Assembly (NCBI GenBank): GCA_947306175.1
Contig: CAMZFV010000020.1
Span: 1 to 53,516, forward strand
Source of the DNA: an uncultured Prevotellaceae bacterium
GTDB taxonomy: Bacteria; Bacteroidota; Bacteroidia; Bacteroidales; Muribaculaceae
Length of the DNA: 53,516 nt
Reading direction: 5' to 3'
Under the pieces are notes generated by a model. That model searched no databases and was not told the origin of the DNA. It saw only the letters and a list, made by a program, of their open reading frames with translations. The position numbers and the translations under genes were made by a program. Below are positions 48,936 to 53,516 of this stretch, piece by piece (position 1 is the stretch's first letter; the number at the start of each line of letters is the position of its first letter).

Positions 48936-49110
48936 ATTATTTATTGAATTGTATAATTGCGGTTTATATCATTCAATTTAAAGTAAAAAATTAAATCAAA
49001 AATAGTCATAATAATTTATTTTATAAACTATAATTGACGATATTTTATTTATTGATTATCATATAAAATAAATTATAAGTTTAAAGTAAAAATTTAAGTC
49101 AATCCAATAT
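48936..49110. repeat. 175-bp very AT-rich stretch with nested direct and inverted repeats upstream of priA
   Basis: Roughly 85-90% AT. A 23-bp imperfect direct repeat (TTTAAAGTAAAAA at its core; 48977-48999 and 49080-49102) flanks a perfect 15-bp inverted repeat (49011-49025 with 49062-49076: ATAATTTATTTTATA and its complement), separated by 36 bp. No gene, terminator or consensus promoter is seen. The stretch must also contain the priA start region; the second direct repeat ends 8 bases before the ATG. Confidence 0.7.
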
Positions 49111-51573
49111 ATGCCCAAATTTGCTGAAACATTGCTTCCTTTAGCCCTACCCGGCACCTACACCTACCGCATTCCCGAGAGCATTACGCTCTCCATCGGG
49201 ATGCGCGTGTTGGTACCATTTGGCCGTAAGAAAATCTTCACTGCCATAGTGGTATCCTTGCACGATAGGGAACCTAAAGGATATGATGTGAAAGAGATTT
49301 TGGGCACCCTCGATGAGAAACCAATCTTGCGGCATCCGCAACTGGATTTTTGGCAATGGATTGCCGACTATTACTTGTGTTCGATGGGAGAGGTCTATAA
49401 AGCCGCTGTTCCCTCTGGGCTGAAGGTGGAGAGCGAGACCACCATCAGCGTCAACCCTGACTTTGAGGAGAGTGAACCCGGCCAGTTGACTGATCGCGAA
49501 CGTGTCATTCTGGACTTCACCGCCCAGCGTGGACGCGTCCAGATTGCTGAAATTGCGCGTGCGACAGGATTCAAGACCGTTGAGCGCAACGTCAGCCACT
49601 TGCTTGACCTGGATGCTCTTCACGTGAGCGAGCGTGTGATCGATAATTACCGTCCCAAAACCGAGCCGTGTGTGCGCCTGACTATCGCCCGCGACAATGA
49701 ACAAGCTCTGCATCAACACTTTGACCAGCTCAAGCGGGCGCCCAAGCAGGAAGCGTTACTGCTCGCCTATCTGGATCTGTCACACTGGCTGCAGAGCGGA
49801 GATGTGCGGGAAGTGAGCAAAGATAATCTCTTGAAGCGTGCCGGAGTAAGCAGCGCGGTGCTAAACGAAGCGGTGAAACGCGGCATATTTGAGGTTTACA
49901 AGAAGGAGATTAATCGTTTTGCCGACCTGGGCAGCGTGCTGGAGGAGCCGCCCATGCTGAGCGATGAGCAAAAGCGGGCCTACGACGAGATCCATCAGTC
50001 GATGCGGGAGCATGACATTACCCTGTTGCATGGCGTAACCAGCAGCGGCAAGACATCAGTCTATATGCACTTGATCTCTGATGCCTTGAGCCTGGGCAAG
50101 CAGGTGCTCTATCTCGTCCCTGAGATTGCATTGACCACGCAGTTGACTCGCAGGTTAAGGCGCGTGTTTGGCGACAAACTGCTGATTTACCACTCCAAGT
50201 TCAGTGACAACGAACGCGTGGACATCTGGAAACGCCTGTTGGACACGAGCGAACCCTGTGTGGTTATCGGTGTGCGCTCATCCGTGTTTCTCCCCTACTC
50301 CAATCTGGGTCTGGTCATTGTCGATGAGGAGCACGACAGCAGTTACAAGCAGCAAGATCCCGCGCCACGCTATAATGGGCGCAATGCCGCACTGGTGCTG
50401 GCCCAGATGCACGGAGCCAAGACCGTGTTAGGCTCGGCGACACCTGCCATCGAGGTTTATTTCCATGCTTTGGCGGGCCACTATGGGCTGGTGAAGCTGA
50501 TGACACGATATGGCGACATCAAGATGCCGGATGTCAAGGTCATCGACACTATCGACGCCCGCAAGCGCCGCGAGATGCATGGCATGTTCAGCACTGAACT
50601 TATTGCCAACTGCCGCAAGGCATTACAGGATGGCGAACAGGTCATCCTCTTCCAGAACCGACGCGGCTATGCGCCGATGGTGCGCTGCAAGGAGTGTGGC
50701 AGCGTTCCCAAGTGCGAAAACTGTGACGTCTCGCTCACCTACCACAAGCACAGCCGCAGCCTGGTGTGCCACTATTGCGGTTACACTATCCCCCTGCCCG
50801 ACCTGTGCCCAGCGTGCCAATTGCCTGGCATTGAGATCATCGGCTACGGCACTGAGCGTATCGAGGACGATATCGACGCCATATTCCCTGGCGAGAAGAT
50901 CTCGCGCATGGACCTGGACACCACACGCAGCAAGAACAGCTACGACCGCATCATCGACGAATTCTCGGCACATCGCACCAATATCCTAGTGGGCACACAG
51001 ATGGTGACCAAGGGACTGGACTTTGACGCCGTAAGTATCGTGGGAATCCTCAATGCTGACACGATGATCAACTTCCCGGACTTCCGCAGTCATGAGCGAG
51101 CCTTCGACATGCTGGAGCAGGTATCTGGCCGTGCCGGTCGCGCCCACAAGCAAGGGCAGGTCATCATCCAAACCAGCCAGCCTGACCACGATGTCATCAA
51201 GTATGTGCAAACCCACGACTACGAGGGCTTTTACCAGCATGAACTGGCAGACCGCAAGCAGTTTGGTTACCCGCCGTTCACCAAGGTCATCAATATCTAC
51301 CTCAAACATCGCGACGACGCTACCGTGGGCGAGTTGGCTGTGAGATACAGCGGCTTACTGCGGCAAGTCTTCGGCACACGTGTGTTGGGGCCTATGGCGC
51401 CCTTCGTAGCCCGCGTTCAGAACCTGTACATCCGTCAAGTGACCCTCAAGATGGAGACTGCCGCTTCGATGACGAAGGTTAAAGCCATCCTGCGCGACCT
51501 GTATGAGCGGATGCTCGCCGCCGATGCCCGCATGAAGTCCATACGTCTCTATTACGACGTCGATCCCGTATAA
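49111..51573 (+). CDS. priA: primosomal protein N', replication restart helicase PriA
   Basis: This 820-residue superfamily 2 DNA helicase loads the replisome at repaired forks. The order is: DNA 3'-end-binding domain (about 1-105, beginning FAETLLPLALPGTYTYRIP), winged helix, helicase domain 1 with Walker A GVTSSGKTS (308-316) and Walker B DEEH (405-408), a zinc module with eight Cys from CKECG to CPACQ (about 525-570), then domain 2 with GTERIEDDI, GTQMVTKGLDF and QVSGRAGR. Length is somewhat longer than E. coli PriA (732) and normal for Bacteroidetes. The AT-rich repeat region lies directly upstream. Confidence 0.95.
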   Translation: MPKFAETLLPLALPGTYTYRIPESITLSIGMRVLVPFGRKKIFTAIVVSLHDREPKGYDVKEILGTLDEKPILRHPQLDFWQWIADYYLCSMGEVYKAAVPSGLKVESETTISVNPDFEESEPGQLTDRERVILDFTAQRGRVQIAEIARATGFKTVERNVSHLLDLDALHVSERVIDNYRPKTEPCVRLTIARDNEQALHQHFDQLKRAPKQEALLLAYLDLSHWLQSGDVREVSKDNLLKRAGVSSAVLNEAVKRGIFEVYKKEINRFADLGSVLEEPPMLSDEQKRAYDEIHQSMREHDITLLHGVTSSGKTSVYMHLISDALSLGKQVLYLVPEIALTTQLTRRLRRVFGDKLLIYHSKFSDNERVDIWKRLLDTSEPCVVIGVRSSVFLPYSNLGLVIVDEEHDSSYKQQDPAPRYNGRNAALVLAQMHGAKTVLGSATPAIEVYFHALAGHYGLVKLMTRYGDIKMPDVKVIDTIDARKRREMHGMFSTELIANCRKALQDGEQVILFQNRRGYAPMVRCKECGSVPKCENCDVSLTYHKHSRSLVCHYCGYTIPLPDLCPACQLPGIEIIGYGTERIEDDIDAIFPGEKISRMDLDTTRSKNSYDRIIDEFSAHRTNILVGTQMVTKGLDFDAVSIVGILNADTMINFPDFRSHERAFDMLEQVSGRAGRAHKQGQVIIQTSQPDHDVIKYVQTHDYEGFYQHELADRKQFGYPPFTKVINIYLKHRDDATVGELAVRYSGLLRQVFGTRVLGPMAPFVARVQNLYIRQVTLKMETAASMTKVKAILRDLYERMLAADARMKSIRLYYDVDPV

Positions 51574-51580
51574 CACTCAC

Positions 51581-52582
51581 ATGGGTATGAAAAATAACGA
51601 CAATGAGCAATATCTAATCAGCGATGGCAAACTGCACGTTGAAGGATTAAGTTACAAGCAACTGAAGATGTACATCGACAGGTTTGCCCTGTCTGAAAGT
51701 GGCGACGGACTGGACTATTGTGCCTCTATTCAAGAGTTGCAAACAGATGAAGATTATCTGGTTACATTCCACGGTAGAATGCCTCTTGAATCCCTAAATG
51801 ATTTAGTCTGGGAATTGCATAAATGTGACAACGCACAGCGAACAATCACAGCTTACACCAACTGTAACTGTTATGGCCTTCCTGCTAACGCCATGTTATG
51901 CATGAATGAAAAAATCGACGATGCTGAACCTATAGCCGTCGACAATCAAGGTCACGTCTATATCTATGACTATGAGAGCAAATCCCTTAACTACAAATTA
52001 ACGGACAAGACTACTCGTTACAAATCATGCCCCAGGACGAAAACGGTTGAGAAAGACATTATTACCGTGACAGCCGAGGACGACGCTGATGAACCAGCAT
52101 GGTGCGGCCTTTTGCAACTAGCATTCTGGATTGCATTCTTCGCTTTATTAATAATGGGACCATCAAAATGGATGGAACTGCCCAAACTTCTTTATTTTTT
52201 AGATGATTTTTTATTTGATTCGGTACCAGGTGGGATTATCGTTTTCAGCTTTCTCATGTTAGGCTTCTTCATGCACGGAAAGGGATACATCAAGATAGGA
52301 CCGTTCACCATACTAGCACTCATTGGTTTTCCTTTTGTCCTCAGTATTTTTGCGAATTATTATATCACTCCAGAGCAGCATGAACGAGTAGCAATCATCA
52401 CCGACAAGGACATAGCCGATGACAGCAACTGGATTGAATGGAAATATACTGACGACAACAGTTCATTTGGCGTTAATGATAATGACATCCATGATCAGCT
52501 CCAAGTCGGTGACACTTGTATTGTGGACTGGCGCCATGGAGTGATGGGCTGGCCTGTTGTTCGTGGGATCGTGAAAAAATGA
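51581..52582 (+). CDS. hypothetical protein with three membrane helices
   Basis: This 333-residue protein is not one I recognise. Residues about 1-165 are soluble, acidic and contain several Cys (CASIQEL, TNCNCYG). Three hydrophobic helices follow: LLQLAFWIAFFALLIMG, GGIIVFSFLMLGFFM and GPFTILALIGFPFVLSIF (about 172-262). The C-terminal 65 residues are soluble again and end VGDTCIVDWRHGVMGWPVVRGIVKK, like a small beta barrel. Start ATG 51581 lies 7 bp after the priA stop, so it is probably transcribed with priA. The DNA is more AT-rich than priA. Role unknown. Confidence 0.7.
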   Translation: MGMKNNDNEQYLISDGKLHVEGLSYKQLKMYIDRFALSESGDGLDYCASIQELQTDEDYLVTFHGRMPLESLNDLVWELHKCDNAQRTITAYTNCNCYGLPANAMLCMNEKIDDAEPIAVDNQGHVYIYDYESKSLNYKLTDKTTRYKSCPRTKTVEKDIITVTAEDDADEPAWCGLLQLAFWIAFFALLIMGPSKWMELPKLLYFLDDFLFDSVPGGIIVFSFLMLGFFMHGKGYIKIGPFTILALIGFPFVLSIFANYYITPEQHERVAIITDKDIADDSNWIEWKYTDDNSSFGVNDNDIHDQLQVGDTCIVDWRHGVMGWPVVRGIVKK

Positions 52583-52670
52583 GGACTAGCCGTGACGACA
52601 TTTAACAACAAAACCAGCAGCATAATTGAAAAGTTGGCCGTAAAACCATCCAAATTCACAAAAAAATGAG

Positions 52671-52678
52671 TAATTTTG
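52671..52678 (+). promoter_or_regulatory. -7 box before folD
   Basis: TAATTTTG fits TAnnTTTG and would start transcription near 52685, about 43 bases before the ATG. No good -33 element is present. Confidence 0.45.
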
Positions 52679-52727
52679 TGGCTTGATTTTAAGCGACAAT
52701 TAGTAAACAACTGATAAAGAGACGATA

Positions 52728-53516
52728 ATGAAAATAATAGATGGAAAAAATACTGCTGCCGCCATCAAGGAAGAGATTAAAGCAGAAGTGGACCAGATGA
52801 TAGCATCGGGTATGAAACGCCCGCATCTGGCTGCTGTGCTTGTGGGACATGACGGTGGTTCAGAGTCTTACGTAAAGAACAAGGTGATTGCCTGTGAGAA
52901 ATGCGGGTTTAAGTCGTCACTCATCCGCATGGAGGAGGACGCCACCGAGGAGCAACTGCTGGAGTGCATACGCAATCTCAACGAGGACGCTGACGTTGAC
53001 GGTTTTATCGTTCAGCTGCCGTTGCCCAAGCACATCAACGAGCAGAAAGTCATTAATGCCATCGATTACCGCAAGGACGTTGACGGCATCCACCCGATGA
53101 ATGCCGGCCGCATGGCGCTGGGCCTGCCTAGCTTTATTTCAGCAACGCCCCTGGGCATCATCACCCTGCTGCAGCGCTACAACATCCCCACCTCGGGCAA
53201 GAAGTGTGTGGTGCTGGGTCGCAGCAACATCGTGGGCAAGCCGATGGCACAGCTCATGCTCCAGAAGCAGTATGGCGACTCGACTGTGACCGTCTGCCAC
53301 AGCCGCTCCGCAACCCTTAAAGACGAATGCCGCGCCGCAGACATCATCATCGCCGCTATCGGCCGTCCCGACTTTGTCACTGCCGATATGGTGAAGGAAG
53401 GTGCCGTGGTCATCGACGTGGGTACCACCCGCGTTCCCGATGCTAACAGCAAGACGGGCTTCCGCCTGAACGGTGACGTGAAGTTTGACGAGGTAGCTCC
53501 CAAGTGCGAGTACATC
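52728..53516 (+). CDS. folD: bifunctional methylenetetrahydrofolate dehydrogenase/cyclohydrolase, cut by the right edge
   Basis: This frame runs open from ATG 52728 to the end of the window (263 codons, no stop), so the C-terminal 25 or so residues are outside. FolD converts 5,10-methylene-THF to 10-formyl-THF in one-carbon metabolism. Motifs seen: [17 protein letters not shown] start, YVKNK with the catalytic Lys, [45 protein letters not shown] (NADP loop) and the later VVIDVGTTR. The reading frame is uninterrupted and normal. Confidence 0.95.
   Translation, partial: MKIIDGKNTAAAIKEEIKAEVDQMIASGMKRPHLAAVLVGHDGGSESYVKNKVIACEKCGFKSSLIRMEEDATEEQLLECIRNLNEDADVDGFIVQLPLPKHINEQKVINAIDYRKDVDGIHPMNAGRMALGLPSFISATPLGIITLLQRYNIPTSGKKCVVLGRSNIVGKPMAQLMLQKQYGDSTVTVCHSRSATLKDECRAADIIIAAIGRPDFVTADMVKEGAVVIDVGTTRVPDANSKTGFRLNGDVKFDEVAPKCEYI

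Noticed and set aside
48936..49110. Chromosomal replication origin
   Set aside because: Very AT-rich and repeat-bearing, but no DnaA boxes (TTATCCACA type) are visible and no dnaA or other origin-linked gene is near; priA alone does not mark oriC.
1..53516. CRISPR array, prophage, insertion sequence or integrative element
   Set aside because: No regularly spaced repeats with unique spacers, no transposase or integrase motifs, and no att-like direct repeats at the tRNA genes were seen.

Overview
The window looks like a chromosomal segment of a gut-type Bacteroidales bacterium, probably Muribaculaceae or Prevotellaceae (inference). The signs are a SusC/SusD pair, DUF4302, a RagAB-associated HExxH lipoprotein, DUF3857 transglutaminase-like proteins, BspA-type leucine-rich repeats, dockerin-like DVNGDGEVNIADIN repeats, and promoters of the Bacteroidetes type (TTTG or TTG, 19-21 bp, TAnnTTTG). 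I see no phage, transposase, integrase or CRISPR array. Most genes are housekeeping or cell-envelope genes. The accessory part is the surface-protein material at 13.9-22.7 kb and 34.7-44.9 kb.

Layout. 1-3.9 kb: a tRNA-Glu(CTC) cut by the left edge, then a forward operon (small hypothetical, PlsC-like acyltransferase, omega-amidase-type nitrilase, U32/RlhA-like hydroxylase). 3.9-4.3 kb: a gene-free stretch with a -7 box and a strong terminator, a candidate small RNA. 4.3-9.2 kb, reverse: two translationally coupled DUF3857 proteins, one with transglutaminase catalytic residues and one without, and an OmpA-family lipoprotein. 9.4-13.3 kb, forward: dCMP deaminase and two tandem S41 peptidases. 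13.4-21.9 kb, reverse: a small double-psi-barrel-like secreted protein and a 2657-residue LRR/Ig/dockerin/cohesin-like surface protein. 21.9-22.7 kb: non-coding, rich in repeats and hairpins.

22.7-28.4 kb, reverse: a seven-gene run (DUF2520 dehydrogenase, Maf, two paralogous secreted unknowns, then binding lipoprotein, permease and ATPase of a FecCD-type importer). 28.6-30.1 kb, forward: MsrA and a VanY-like carboxypeptidase. 30.1-34.6 kb, reverse: TIGR04076 protein, EngB GTPase, a secreted GH2 glycosidase and an ATP-grasp-like protein. 34.7-44.5 kb, reverse: a nutrient-uptake locus in the order SusC, SusD, zinc metallohydrolase lipoprotein, DUF4302 lipoprotein, hairpin, dockerin-bearing secreted protein. 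45.0-53.5 kb, forward: pseudouridine synthase, class I fumarase, initiator tRNA, glycosyltransferase, PriA, a membrane protein of unknown function, and FolD cut by the right edge.

How it fits together. The SusCD locus probably imports a peptide- or glycan-derived ligand, helped by surface lipoproteins. Its last gene carries a dockerin-like tail almost identical in protein sequence to that of the giant LRR protein, which also has a cohesin-like domain. This suggests, but does not prove, a surface assembly built from proteins of both loci. The most novel-looking items are this possible assembly, the candidate RNA at about 4.1-4.26 kb, the hairpin cluster at 22.27-22.40 kb, the nested repeats before priA, the paralogous secreted pair at 25.7-27.1 kb, and two promoters that imply nearly leaderless mRNAs.
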